Below are positions 1-11,954 of a stretch of DNA of 64,000 nt, piece after piece. The notes below the pieces were generated by a model. The model searched no databases. It worked only from the letters and a program-made list of their open reading frames with translations, and was not told where the DNA came from. A program made the translations under genes and the position numbers. Location of the stretch: contig CM070563.1 of assembly GCA_036346405.1 (NCBI GenBank), forward strand, positions 20,131,022 to 20,195,021, in the 5' to 3' direction. Origin of the DNA: Phyllostachys edulis. Its lineage: Eukaryota; Streptophyta; Magnoliopsida; Poales; Poaceae. Within the stretch, counting starts at the first letter, position 1. The number at the start of each line of letters is the position of its first letter.

Positions 1-98
1 AAATCGACTTGCTGGAAATCACTTAGGTCAACACCTTGCGGACCTTCACGAATCGTACCAACACCGTAATGCACTTTCAATCTTGTGAGCTCCGACAT
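1..98 (-). CDS. Possible N-terminus of a MuDR-like transposase ORF (partial)
   Basis: Read on the minus strand, an ATG at 98-96 opens a frame that stays open to the window edge (32 codons). It begins MSELTRLKVHYGVG and continues with a GVDLSDFQ segment. From memory, this resembles the N-terminal segment of grass Mutator-type (MuDR/MULE) transposase ORFs, which precedes the catalytic domain. The catalytic part would lie outside the window. The sequence upstream of the ATG (100-780) is non-coding and rich in short repeats, as expected of a transposon end. I cannot see a terminal inverted repeat or target-site duplication, so the superfamily is inferred from weak similarity only. Confidence 0.33.
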   Translation of the reverse strand, partial: MSELTRLKVHYGVGTIREGPQGVDLSDFQQVD

Positions 99-257
99 GA
101 CTGCAAATATTACAAACGTTGCAACCGGTGATTTCTCGACATACATTCTCCATATACGTCGTAAACAAACAAGTAGCTACACGTCGCCTATATTCGGCCG
201 AGAACAAGAACAAACAAGAGTATTACCTTCGTTCGTCTTTCTCTTTCACGTCTACAG

Positions 258-383
258 CTTCTCTCCTCCCGAACCGCCCTCTCCCGAGCTCTGCTCCTCC
301 CTGTGTACCTCTCTCCCAAGCTCCTCTCCTCCCGAACCGCCCTCTCCCGAGCTCTGCTCCTCCCTGTGTACCTCTCCCAAGCT
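258..383. repeat. Tandem duplication, about 63-bp unit, CT-rich
   Basis: Two nearly identical CT-rich copies lie head to tail; the marker gaaccgccctctcccgagct occurs at 271 and again at 334. The second copy lacks one CT dinucleotide. ORFs across it on both strands are low-complexity artefacts. Confidence 0.8.
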
Positions 384-514
384 CCTCTCCTCCTATTGTC
401 TCCCTCTCTCGAGCTCCTCTGCTTCTCCCTCTCCCTACCTTCTCCCCTTTTTCTCCTCTGCCGAGACAAATGGTGAAAGAAACCATGACGGGATCTGGGT
501 TGCTTTCTATATGA

Positions 515-780
515 CCCTGTAGTCGCTCAACCGTAGGACGACTTGGCAGGAAGTGCTGGACCAAGGGTTTACTGACACGTGTCCAAGTCGCCATACGGTT
601 GGGCGACTTTGATTGAGTGCTAGGAATTCGCTCGTCCGTATGGCGACTTTATCTAAGTCGCCATACCATGAAGTGCCTACGCCTCGAACGTTTAAATAGT
701 CGTTCCATTGGGCGACTTAAATATGTGTCGCACTGCGGTTGGGCGACTTTCCGGACTCGCCCAACCATACGGCGACATGA
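515..780. repeat. Cluster of short direct and inverted GTCGCC / GGGCGACTT repeats
   Basis: The motif ggttgggcgacttt and its variants (gtatggcgacttt, attgggcgactta) recur about every 30-60 bp. Inverted forms (aagtcgccatac, cgcccaaccatacggcgac) are also present. Such clusters are typical of subterminal transposase-binding regions. The cluster sits upstream of the possible transposase ORF on the minus strand and may belong to the same element. Confidence 0.55.
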
Positions 781-3339
781 GATTATTTCTGTAAATAAAA
801 ATTAAGCGGTATTATTTCTGTATTTTCGAATAAAAAATAGATTATTTTAAAAAAAATTATGGTAAAAATTAGTATTATAGTTAGCAAATGCATTACCTTG
901 TTGTGCCTTTTCTGTTAAATTGTTGGCCCGATCAATTGGTATAAATCCCCATCGCACCCCTTTCCATCTATATAAAAGTGATAAAAGATGTGGACATTGT
1001 AGATGCTAAGAATTTTGCTCTCATTTTTAATCAAAAGGAAAGAAAACGCCAATATGCACAGTTACATCGACACAAAGTTTTGATATATTTTTGAACTTGT
1101 CCTGAACATATAGTTTTTTGCTCAAGTTTTTTGTATATTTTTGTAAGAGTTTTTTAAGACATGGTCCCAAATACAAGAAGCAAATCAAACGCAAGTACCT
1201 TGTCAAGTTCTAACAAGAATTACCACCCGTGGTTGATTGGTGCGTTTATCCATGTAACGGCATATATACAAAGCATAAAGCATATTCATAGTACTCTTAC
1301 AAAATCTTCATTATTGTCAGTTCTTATCATCACAAGCATAACCAACTCTTGGTTATGAGATTTGCCTTGGACATTCACAAATGACAAAGGCAGACTTACC
1401 TCCTATCATTATTTACATCCTTTGTGCAGCCATAGGCATGTAACACATGACAGAACATAGAAAATGCCACAATGAGCTCGAGAAAAGAAAAATCCTCAAA
1501 AGAGGTATGGCAATCTGCTAGTAACTAATCAACATTTGAACTATAACAATATCTCGCCAGAGCACATCAAGTTCGGGACAAAGATCTACCTAGCAATCAG
1601 ACTGCAATATATTATGCTCCTAAACCATTTAAAACCAAACCTCCTGGTGGTACCTAAATAAACAAGATCTACACATGTACATTAACACTAACTATCTACA
1701 GGTTGATTCCAACTTTCCAGTTCTTAAGATAAAAAAGAAGGCTCCTTGTCCCAAATTTTGAACAAAGTTTGATTGGCTTATCATCTTTAATCACAAACCC
1801 TTACCAAAGTTATAAAGCAATAGACAAGGAAAAATCCTTCTTAACATGATCTAGTCTTTAACCCATAGGTAAGAAACATAGGCATGCACTTGAGAGAGAA
1901 TTTCAAGTCATCAACAAGTGAACACTCTCTGCTGTCCGAGTTCTAGCATGATGTTTGTTTAGCTCTAAACAAGCAAATGCATACTCGCCCTCCTATGATG
2001 ACATCCAATGGCTGAAGGGTAATCAAAATGACATGAAGGAGTTGGTTCGCTCTGGGCCAATGGAATAACTAGATACGTTGGACTTCAGCACAATTATCTT
2101 CATTTTACTAAGTATTGAAAAATTATCACAAACCATACCTTATAAAAAGTTACAGCATCCACTACACAAGGATATACACTTGCACCGATGCGGCGTTCAA
2201 AATTTTAAGAAAAAAAGGAGGATCTTTCAAGTTTAGGCATACTACCAGTGTCCTACAAATCTAGAGAATCACAGGTGGTGTATCTTACCATTGATGCATA
2301 CACCACAATTTAATAGTCACTCACTCACCCAGTCACCCTTCCTTCCTTATTTCCTTTGCATAACATTAATAGACAACAACTAAATTGACGCAAAAATACA
2401 CGAACATGATTAGTGGCTAGTCGGCAACAACAGAGAACATGACTAGTGGAAAATCAATGCAAATGAGGGCAAGTTTGTTCTAGGAGAACATGATCTTCGT
2501 CGCAAGCAATGAGCGAGTTTTTCCATAACCAAAAGGATGAAGAGATGAAACTTGAGTGCTAATTAGGAGGAACTGTCTTGATCAAACAAGTAATCACCAT
2601 TGAACAAACAATTAACCAAGATGACCTTTCTCTTTCGGATGCTCAAGGAGTTGCCCTCTGCTGCCGGGCGATCTGCTGCCAAAGCAACCCGCTGCTCTCC
2701 CCTCTCTTCTAACGCACAGGAGCTCAAGGCGAGCGATGGCGAGAGGAGGCATGGCGGCGGCAAGTGAGTCATGGAGAGAAGAGAGGCGAGGCGGGCGGAT
2801 GGACGAGGAGAGGAGGCGAGGCAATGGGGTGGCGCTGGGTGAGTCACGGAGGAGGCGAGGCGGGCAGGCATCAAGGTGATTTGGGAATCGGGAGGAGAAT
2901 CAAAGCGCGTCTGAGGAAGGGTCTTGGGATCTGAAAGGGGTAGTTGAGGGGTATTTTGCGGGTAATTTTTTCTAACTTCTGTGGGTATTTTGTTTTGTTG
3001 ACTTACTGCTCTCTATTTGGAGCAAGGTTTCACCTGCTCTCTAAAATTGTACTAAGGGTGCTTCGCTTCTGGTTGCTCCAACTCCTAAATTTTTTTGGAG
3101 TTACCCCGAGCACAGTTCCACCTATTCTAACTAAGAAGTTGGGAGTAGGAGCTATGCCAAACAGGACCTTAGATCATCTAAAGCTCCAGAAGTGTGATAA
3201 ATCAAAACAATTTTCAAAATCAATCAAAAAGATTGGCCTCGATTCACACATAACCTGCACACAGTACATTAGTACAAGCCGCCCCCCGTCTTCTCCTCCC
3301 ATAAACCCTAAACCGCCGCTTTCTCCACCCCAACTCGCC
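781..3339. other. Intergenic region upstream of the RRP6-like gene
   Basis: This stretch is AT-rich to about 2560 with no convincing ORF. From about 2650 to 2940 it becomes GC-rich, and that part holds a 103-codon minus-strand frame with no recognisable motif. The segment 3050-3170 has repeated ctcc/ggag words and ends in gccaaacaggacc, which resembles the end of a degenerate MITE, but no clean pair of termini was found. The RRP6 promoter and 5' UTR should lie in the last few hundred bases. Confidence 0.5.
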
Positions 3340-6300
3340 ATGGAGGCGGACGAGGCCCCGCCGCCGACGCAGCCGTGGAAGCAGAACAAGTCGGCCGCGG
3401 CCATCGAGGCCTCGTCGGGGCCCCTGTCCGCCGCCGCCGCCCGCCTCTCCGGCCGCTCCCGCGCGCTCCCGTCCTCCCGCGACTTCCACTTCTACAACAA
3501 CTTCCCCTCCTTCAAGTCCCCCGTGGCGGCCGCCGCCGCCAGGGCCGACTCCTCCCTCGGCATCCTGGGCGCCAGCCCGCTCCTTCCGAAGCAGCAGCCG
3601 CCGTTCCCCCGGGAGGACCTTGACGACGCCCACGACTGGGTCGTCACCATCAACGACGACCTGCACGAGCGGTTCGGCGCCTCCATGGACGAGTTCGGGG
3701 CGCTGCGGGAGAAGGAGGAGGCCGACGGGCGGAGGGCCGCGCCGGAGGCGGCGGCGGGGGACGGGTTCCAGGTTGTTTACGGCAAGAAGAAGAAGAAGAT
3801 GGGTAGTGGCGAGGAAGGCGTTGGTAAAGGTGAGGCCTTTGGCTTTGGGGGTTCTGGCCTGGTGAGGATGGCCACCAAGGACAAGGCGGCCGCGCCGGGA
3901 ACAAAGGCGAAGGTGCCCTTCCACATCCCCACCATCCCGCGGCCGCAGGACATGTACCGCATAGTGGTGGACAACATGAGCAAGCCATTCGAGCATGTCT
4001 GGCTTGAGCGGAGCGATGATGGAGCCCGTGCTGTCCACCCATTGGTTAGTGTTTGCTGCATACATTTCTGCCAATCTCACATTACATCTTTCTGCCCATA
4101 GTTGCCCATAGTTTCTGATTAGTGTGATTAGAATGAAAAGATGTATGGAAGGAGTAAAGGAGCAATTTTTTGTTTAGTGAGGCACGTAGAGAATCTCTAG
4201 CACTTGGAAGATCGGCAATTATTGAACATGGATGATGATGTATCATCTGATACTCTGATTATGCGGAAATAGAATGTGCATCGTAAATAGAAAGTTGATT
4301 AGTGTGTCACATGAGTATGAAATGATCATGCTTTGGACTAGTGGAAACTTGATTGGCTGCAAAATTGTGTGGATGAAACGAGGGACCATTATGAATATGG
4401 AAAAATGGAAGAGCAGAAGATGCCTTTTCAGCAATATCATTAATTAAAAGTCAGCATCACACACATTGGAGAGAAGGGTGCTGTTTTCTTGTTCTGCATT
4501 TATATTTGAATTATCAAATGTGCAAAACAACTGATTTGCATGTATGTAAAGAGTGGTGTGACGTGGTTCTCTTTGCAGGAGAAAGTCCCCATGGAGCAAT
4601 TAATTGACAGAAATGTTCCTGAAAGTGAGCCAGTAAAACCTCCTGCTTTAGATGAAACCCCTTTTACATTTGTTGAAGACCTGAAAACCTTGGAGGTGCT
4701 AGCGACGAAGCTGAAGAGTGCAACTGAGTTTGCTGTAAGTAGTTTTTACTAGTTTTAACTCATTTTTTTTCCGACTTCATACAAAAGAATATTGTTCTTG
4801 ATTATGCCACGCTACCCCAGCGATTGTCTAGTTGACAATTTGATGTGCAACTTACTTTGAAATGATAACCATAACGCTTATGCTGATGTTGTTTTATGAG
4901 AAAGTATTCAGAAGTCTATTTACTTTGCTCATTATGAAGATCAGGGTTGCAATCGTAAATATACTGCTAGGTTCTAAGTTCCGTATGGGCAATAATGCAT
5001 TGTTTTTTCATACTAGAGCTGTTAAGGCACAGACATTCAGAGTTAAATAATCATATTCCACGTTGCAAATGTAGCTCTTCTTTGAAAATTTGGCCAAAAT
5101 CTGAAGATGCTCACGCCACCTATGAACTGTTTGATGGAAGCAACATGTCAGTTATATTGGTCTATTGATCCTCTCAGTCACCAAAATGTTACCAGTTTTG
5201 CCAATAATCATCAGACCTTGGTGGTGATGTCATGGATTTTCTATTATTGTTAGGTCATATGGCCTCCACGTTGGGGCTTACATTTAGCAACCACCTTTGA
5301 AATTTACATGGGATGGTTAGTTTTTTTTGCTTTGTCCACTCCAAGGTTGTCACGGCGTCGCCTAGTTGATGCCAAGTCACCCCGTCAGCCGGAGGCAGAC
5401 GCCGGCCAAGGGACTTAGACGAGCGACTGGGCCAACTAGGCGACACCATGGCCGCCTAGGCGTCGTCCATGGAGAGCTAGGTGAGCGACTCGAGGCAAAA
5501 AAAAAACTTGAAGGGTAGGGTATCACGTGAAAGGAAGAGAGAGAAAACAGATCTGGGGCTGAGGCTTCAAGTGAGGCTGGGGACAAGGCCGCCGCCCCCC
5601 ACTCCAGCTAATTTCTGCCGCCCCCATCTCCAGCTAATTTCCGCCGCCGCTGTAGGAAGATGGCCGCCGTCGCCCTCCAGCAATCCTGGTCGTCTTCCAC
5701 TCTCCACCGCCGCCACCACCATTGGAGGCCACCTCAGCTCTGGTCCTCCTTCTCCATCCTTTATTCTTCCCCCTCTACTCTCATTTGCTCTCATTTCTTC
5801 TGCTCTACCCTCTGTCCTTGCGCTGCTTCTTGCTCTCATTCGGTCTGCTCCCTCTGTTCTTGCGCTGCTTCTTACTCTTGTGCTGCTCCTGCTCCCTCTT
5901 CTTCTTGCTGCTGCTCGTCTGCTCCCTCTGCTCCTCTGCTCCTGCTGCTTCGATGCTGCTTTTGCTCTACTTCTTTTGCTTTGCTCTCTTTAGCTCTCCT
6001 CTCCTCTACTTCTTTTGATCTGCTCTTCTGCTCTACTTCTTGAGTGTGTTCATTTAATTGTTATCTAGAGAATTTGGAGTATATTCATTTAATTCCCTGC
6101 CATTTGAGGTATTATATGAGGTATATTTATTTAATTCTCTACCATATGAAGTATTATTTATCAATTTTATTTCCACCGTCTAACTCTTGCCATGGCGCAT
6201 GCCAAGGCGCCCTGGCGCCCTGGGGTCGCCGTGACTTGCCGGAGCACCATGACAACCTTGGTCCACTCCACCTTTGCTGCCATGAGTTATTCCTACATTC

Positions 6301-9300
6301 CTACTCCTACTACTCAAAGATAGTTAACTTGTATTTCCCCTTTTTTTTTCAATGTATTACATTTCCCAGAAGTCAATTCACATTTTTCGCAATGCATTAC
6401 ACATAGTGGTAGGCAATGGTCTGCAGTCCTTTTATGCTCTCTATGTTGCAGTTCTGTATAAAACTATAAAATCAATTTTTTTGGGTTCTGGGTGCTGTCT
6501 TTGTTAACTTAAATGTTTTTGTCTTTTTCCCTTTTTTTTCAGGTCGATTTGGAACACAACCATTATAGGTCTTTTCAGGGTCTGACCTGCTTGATGCAGG
6601 TTTCAACAAGAACAGAGGACTTTATTGTGGACACACTCAAGCTTCGTAGATATCTTGGTGACCACTTAAGAGAACTTTTTAAAGATCCAACCAAGAAAAA
6701 GGTACAGTATGCTCTTTTCGTATATCTGTGTTTTATTGTATACCCCAAAATTGTACTTTCTCATTGCTCTCATGACAATTAGGTAATGCACGGCGCAGGT
6801 CGCGATATAATATGGCTCCAACGAGACTTTGGCATATACATATGCAACCTTTTTGACACAGGCCAGGTATAGTGCAGCATAGGATGGATGGCAGCATGGA
6901 CCTTGCATCTCAGCTTTGTTACTTTTCATTTTTCTTCATACTTGATTCTTTTGGTAAATCATTGTTTTGATGTTTTGTTAACCGAAGCTTGATCATCCCC
7001 TCCAACTGCAAACAGGCTTCAAGAATCTTACAGATGGACCGCAACAGCCTGGAGCATCTTTTGCATCATTTCTGTGGAGTGACAGCAAACAAAGAGTACT
7101 TATTAATTCTCATTTACCTCCTGAACACTTCTAGTGTACACTGTGCCTACTTATCTATCATGCCATGAAATCTATTTCGAAAAATTTGACTAAGACATAC
7201 ATGCCATGTCCTTGCAGATATCAGAGTGCAGATTGGAGGTTGAGGCCACTTCCTGATGAAATGATCAAGTACAGTGCCTTGAACTCCTCATGGATTTCCT
7301 TGGATTGCCACACGTTTTATTCTCTCTATTTTTTTTCTTTGCTGACTCCACTCTCACCAATCATTTTCATCAAGTGTATCTGATTGTGCTTACTCTATGT
7401 AGGTACGCTAGAGAAGATACACACTATCTGCTGTATATATATGATTTGATGAGATTGAGACTGATGAAGGAGTCTTCAGGTGAAAATGATCTTCTTTTAG
7501 AGGTAAAATTTTTGCTCACTACTTTTTTCTTTGTTCCCCTGTCTGATGGCCAAGTTTGTTTGATGGCATTGTTCTGTATTATCTGTCTCTGCCAGCAACA
7601 ACTTCTATGCGGTGTCTGATTTATTTTGGTGCTTGAATGATTGAATGTGTACCCTATCTTGTTGAACTGACTTAGACTTGTAGAGCATTGAAGCACACAT
7701 GCTCATTCTTTTGTTGCACTCTTGTTACCCATGGATTCACATCAACTATTGAACTAAAAGTAAGTTGACTGATGTGTCTGCCATTACTGCAGGTTTGCAA
7801 GCGCAGCAATGAAATTTGCCTGCAACTATATGAGAAGGAGCTGCTGACTGATTCATCATACCTTTACATACATGGGTTTGTATTTTGCTTGTTTTACCAT
7901 AATTTTGTTTAAAAACATCTATTCAAGCTTCGCAATGTCAATTTTATTTAATTACAGGTTGAAAGAAAATGAACTGAATGCAAGGCAGCTGGCAGTTCTT
8001 GCTGTAAGTACATTTTTTATACTGGCGTTTGCCCTTTGATGAATGTTCTTCACTTAGAAGTACACAAACATATGTTTCACCAAGAAGTACACAAACATAT
8101 GCTGTTTTGCTGGAAATGCATATGTAGTGCTTCCAGGCCCAAATTTTGGTCGTCCTTGTGGACGATTTATTATTGATACTCCATTGTTTTGGGTTGTCCT
8201 TGTCCCTAGTTTTTATAACTCTAGGTGTCCTCACTTACTGAAAAACCATATCTAAATTTCAGTTACGAAATTCACCTATCTTGTTTCATATGTCTTTGCT
8301 TAGCCGGGGTGCCAGACTGCCAGTTAAATCTATTTAATATGTAGATGAGAAGCTGAAATGAAATCATTTGACTACACCTCATTTAATTGTTTTCCATCAC
8401 AGAGTCTATACCAATGGAGAGATGGTGTTGCTCGTGCTGAGGATGAGAGCACTGGTTATATATTACCCAATAAGACTCTACTTGAGATTGGTACTCCTAA
8501 TTTATTTAAATTGCTTACATGCGTGGCTTAGCTTGGCTAACCTTTTCCTTTGAATTCTGGATCTAAAGCAAAGCAGATGCCTTTGACCACTGGGAAGTTA
8601 AAAATAATAGTGAAATCAAAAAATTCGTTTGTTGAGCGCCATCTTGGCCATGTGATTTCCACCATCAGGAGTGCCGTTGCAAATTCTGATGCTTTTGAAA
8701 GTATAGCTGAGCAGCTAAAGAAGGGACGGTTGGAAGAGGTATGTTATGCTGATCTTATGTGAATCTATCTTCTACTTTACTGTTGGAATTTTATTAGGGA
8801 ATGTTTAAACTTTAAAGTAACTTCTGCTCTGAGATTTACTGTTGGTACTTGTCATACGAACATATGGCTTTGTGCAGTTAACGGTGGCAAATGTGAAGAA
8901 GACCGGTGAAGACACTGAAATGATTCCTGCTGTCAGTGCTGATAATGTCGAAAGTAATGTTGATCCGAGTGATGAATCTGCTGTAGTTCCCACAGTGATC
9001 ACAAATGTTGCTACTGCTTCTCACTGTACAGGGAATGTTTCGAGCGAAGCTTCCTTAGGTAATTTACAGCTGGAGAACATCACACCTGAAACTAAGAGCT
9101 CGGGGACCATACCAGGTGTAACTGGACCAGCAGATAAGGAGGTATTGAGCAATGTTGGTCAGCAGCAAGAAAAATCTGTTTACATCTGTGTTTGCTGTAT
9201 ATCTTATCTTGTATTTAAACAACTGCATTGTGCAGGTAGCAAAGGCCACAGTTCAAGTATCAAAGAGGCCTACAGCTTTTGGAGCTCTGTTAGGACAACC

Positions 9301-10462
9301 AGCTTCCAGAAGAAGGCCGAATCTTTTTCCAGGGTTTTCAAGTGAGCAGGTATTGTTTGTTGCTTGTTGTCTGCATTTTTCTCTTATCAGGACTTCGGAA
9401 TTGAGCAGTGAAGATATTGGACCTTGTATCTAGGAATACACAATTACTGTGAATTAACTTACTAATTCCGTTTGAAATACTACTTGAAAATTGTTCAAAG
9501 TGCATCCTAGTTCGCACTATACAAAGTTTGATGACTTTTCTTGGCTTAGAGCTATTAAGAAGTTTGATAATATTGTGTTGAGTAAATGCTTTTGTGTATG
9601 TCAATTCAATTAAACTAGGCAGAAGCATGTTGCTAGATCTGCTTAGTGTTTGCATGCTTCAATAAGCCGGACATAATAGGACTTCAGATCTTTAAGTTCA
9701 CTAATCTTTGATATATTGGCTTTATGATATATTGGCTTTATGATATCTTGGCTATTTTTTTGGTCCACGCTTCGCAATATAAAGTCAGTAGTTTTTCTCA
9801 TTAGCTTTCCTAAAAATGCTTAGTGGCCAGAGCCATGACTTCCGTTGGCTTTGTTACAATTGCAGAATAAGAGTAAGGTGGACAAGATAAAATCGTCCGT
9901 GCTACTTCCTTTCCATAATTTCTCTGGTGGTGCAAAAGCTCCGGCCGCTAGTCTTCCAGTGGAAGAACCGGTGCATCCCGAACCAGAAAGCATCCATAAT
10001 GATCCAGCTTCTCAGATGGAAGAAGTGATACAGTTGGACACTGAAACAGATGACCCCCAACTTCCAGAAAACCGCAATGAACATGGACTGAGCCACTGTG
10101 AACCTGAAGACACGGAGATGTCTAGGTCACCTCCCGAGCTTTCCTCTGGTATCGAGCAACGCTTCCAATCAATCAACGAAAGAAGAAACATTCAACAGAA
10201 CAAGGCACCGCAAGAACCTGAATTTAATCACCAGCTGAAGGCTTTTGATTACGCCGAAGCTAGGAAGAACATTACATTTGGAGAGGTTAAAGCTAAGAGA
10301 AGCAGAGACGATGCAGTGGCCAGGGCAATAAATAAGGATTCTGGAGATAAATGGAGAACTTCAAACCAACCCGGTGGCGGAGAGAATGAGGGGAACCCCC
10401 AGATTCCACGAAGACGACAGGCTTTCCCACCTTCTGGCAATAGAAGTTCCACATACCATTAG
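3340..10462 (+). CDS. RRP6L2: RRP6-like 3'-5' exoribonuclease (exosome-associated, EXOSC10 family)
   Basis: Fourteen exons: 3340-4044, 4579-4734, 6543-6701, 6783-6866, 7016-7095, 7218-7268, 7403-7502, 7793-7875, 7958-8003, 8403-8490, 8569-8738, 8878-9141, 9236-9349, 9866-10462. All joints are GT-AG and keep frame, giving about 898 aa. The DEDD-Y exonuclease domain is visible: VDLEH (residues 288-292) gives the first D and E, HGAGRDI the second D (about 348), and KYAREDTHY (412-420) the catalytic Y and last D. An HRDC domain follows (about 470-545, from LNARQLAVLA through LPNKTLLEIA). Basic runs in exon 1 (KKKKK) and in the C-terminal tail suggest nuclear localisation. The known family role is 3' trimming and decay of rRNA, snoRNA and aberrant RNA with the nuclear exosome. 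The length fits plant RRP6L2 better than the shorter RRP6L1. The start was chosen because upstream in-frame sequence is unlike the family and 3340 opens a typical acidic N-terminus. All catalytic residues are present. Confidence 0.93.
5342..6260. mobile_element. Non-autonomous hAT-type element in RRP6 intron 2
   Basis: The 919-bp insertion begins CAAGGTTGTCACGG and ends with the inverted form TGACAACCTTG. Both sides carry the 8-bp duplication gtccactc (5334-5341 and 6261-6268). An 8-bp duplication and a C-A-R-G-G start are hAT hallmarks. The interior is GC-rich, then CT-rich, with no transposase. It explains most of the unusual length of this intron. Confidence 0.85.
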
Positions 10463-11115
10463 TAGTTCAAAACTTCAGATGTATAACTGAGGCATTGTAT
10501 TCTTCTGAGATTATGGATAAAGAGTGTAAGAAGGGGTGATGAACATTGTCTGGCATTCATCGGTAGATTATGCAAATATGTTGGAGACGAAGTTGGGCTG
10601 TTTTTCTCATGCTCTCAGTCGTTCGTGAGGAACTATGGAGGCCCCCTACTCCTACCTGGTGGTGTGCTGATGTTGACTAACAGAAACTTGATCCATAACT
10701 TTGAGAATAGTAGTATCCAATGTGGAATCATTCTACTCAAGCATATGTAACAAATATGGACTGCCTGCAATGATGCATTACGCCCTTTCTTACACTGTTC
10801 CTGCAAAATTCTCATGGAATTGTTACGAAACTATGCATCCCAGACAGGCCTACTTTGCTGAATCCAGGATATTTACTCGTGCATGTCATCATGTATATAT
10901 CTGTCGTACAGGTTTACCGTTTACCCCGATTAGGACATGAATCTCCGAGCAGATCGGAGGGTGGATAAATCTCCGACCAGATCGATTTCAACAGAGGGTT
11001 CCTCTTTGCTTGTGAAATATAACACGATGTTGTTTTCACATAAAAGTGGCATAAATAGGGGGTAAATGTCACGAAGTTAAAACAAATGTCAACGACACCA
11101 ATTCCGTTTAATTTA
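10463..11115. other. RRP6 3' UTR and intergenic sequence
   Basis: This holds the likely 3' UTR of the RRP6-like gene, then AT-rich spacer. No ORF shows a recognisable motif, and I see no repeat structure before the MITE at 11116. Confidence 0.5.
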
Positions 11116-11351
11116 GGGGCTGTTTGGTTTGCTTCCAATAGTTGTCAATGCTTGTCTTATCAAAATTTGGTAGCGTTGATTGAATTTGGTAGATATTTGA
11201 TTTGCTATCAAACTTTGGCAAGATTATATTCTCCTTTAGCTTTCTAGTTTATTTTCTTGCCAATTTTTAACCAAAACATTGGTAGCCAATTTGGTGACCA
11301 AATTTTGGTAAGGCTTGGTAATGTAAATTTATCTTTAAACCAAACAGTCCC
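11116..11351. mobile_element. Tourist-like MITE (PIF/Harbinger type)
   Basis: A 236-bp element with terminal repeats GGGGCTGTTTGGTTT and (inverted) GGGACTGTTTGGTTT, one mismatch in 15. It is flanked by the 3-bp duplication tta (11113-11115 and 11352-11354). It has no coding capacity and sits between two genes, as is common for this class in grasses. Confidence 0.88.
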
Positions 11352-11954
11352 TTATATTTATTTGTGATATAAATTGTCAAATCGAAGCAGGATTAAATCC
11401 TCGGCAGAGCGTATTTTCATAGTAGGTTTTTTTTTATTAATTAACTCTTTTTTAATTTTTATTTTAAAGTGAACTTCGGCGTACTTTATTTTCAATTCAA
11501 TTTTTGATCACTCACTATCAAAACAATCTTTGTCGCGTAGTAGAATAAGTCGCTTAAATAACATTTTTATCACGCCATTTGGTGCGTGGCATAACCAAAC
11601 TCTTGCCACGTGACAAGAGATACTGAGACGGCGTGTGACGTTGTTTTGTCACGCCACGAGTGATGGTGTGGCCAAAGAGATCAGATTTAGAAATAAAGTG
11701 CGTCGGAGGTTAACTTTAAAATAAAAATTAAAAAATGTTAATTAATTAAATTTTTTTGAGAAAGTCAATGACGTACTATACCGGTTTATTATCGAGAAAA
11801 GTCAACGGCCTACCCAACAAAACAGAGACAAAAAGATTAGGATAATTTTTGCGCTGTGATTTGCAAAGTGATCCCATCTTCACCTCTTGAGTTCTTGATC
11901 TCCATTCTCTCCACTTCTCCCCTTTCTCCACTTGTCGTTCTTGGATGGTCAGGC
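11352..11954 (+). promoter_or_regulatory. Upstream region and 5' UTR of the amino acid transporter gene
   Basis: AT-rich sequence that becomes CT-rich with short tcttctcc tracts just before the start codon, typical of a grass 5' UTR. A small inverted pair, gtgcgtggcataacc and tcacgccacgag, lies around 11580-11660. I could not place a TATA box with confidence. Confidence 0.35.

Noticed and set aside
2563..2874. 103-codon minus-strand frame in GC-rich DNA
   Set aside because: No motif, no splice context and low-complexity composition; probably chance in GC-rich sequence.
3244..4080. 278-codon minus-strand frame opposite RRP6 exon 1
   Set aside because: Shadow of a GC-rich coding exon; the plus strand carries the conserved protein.
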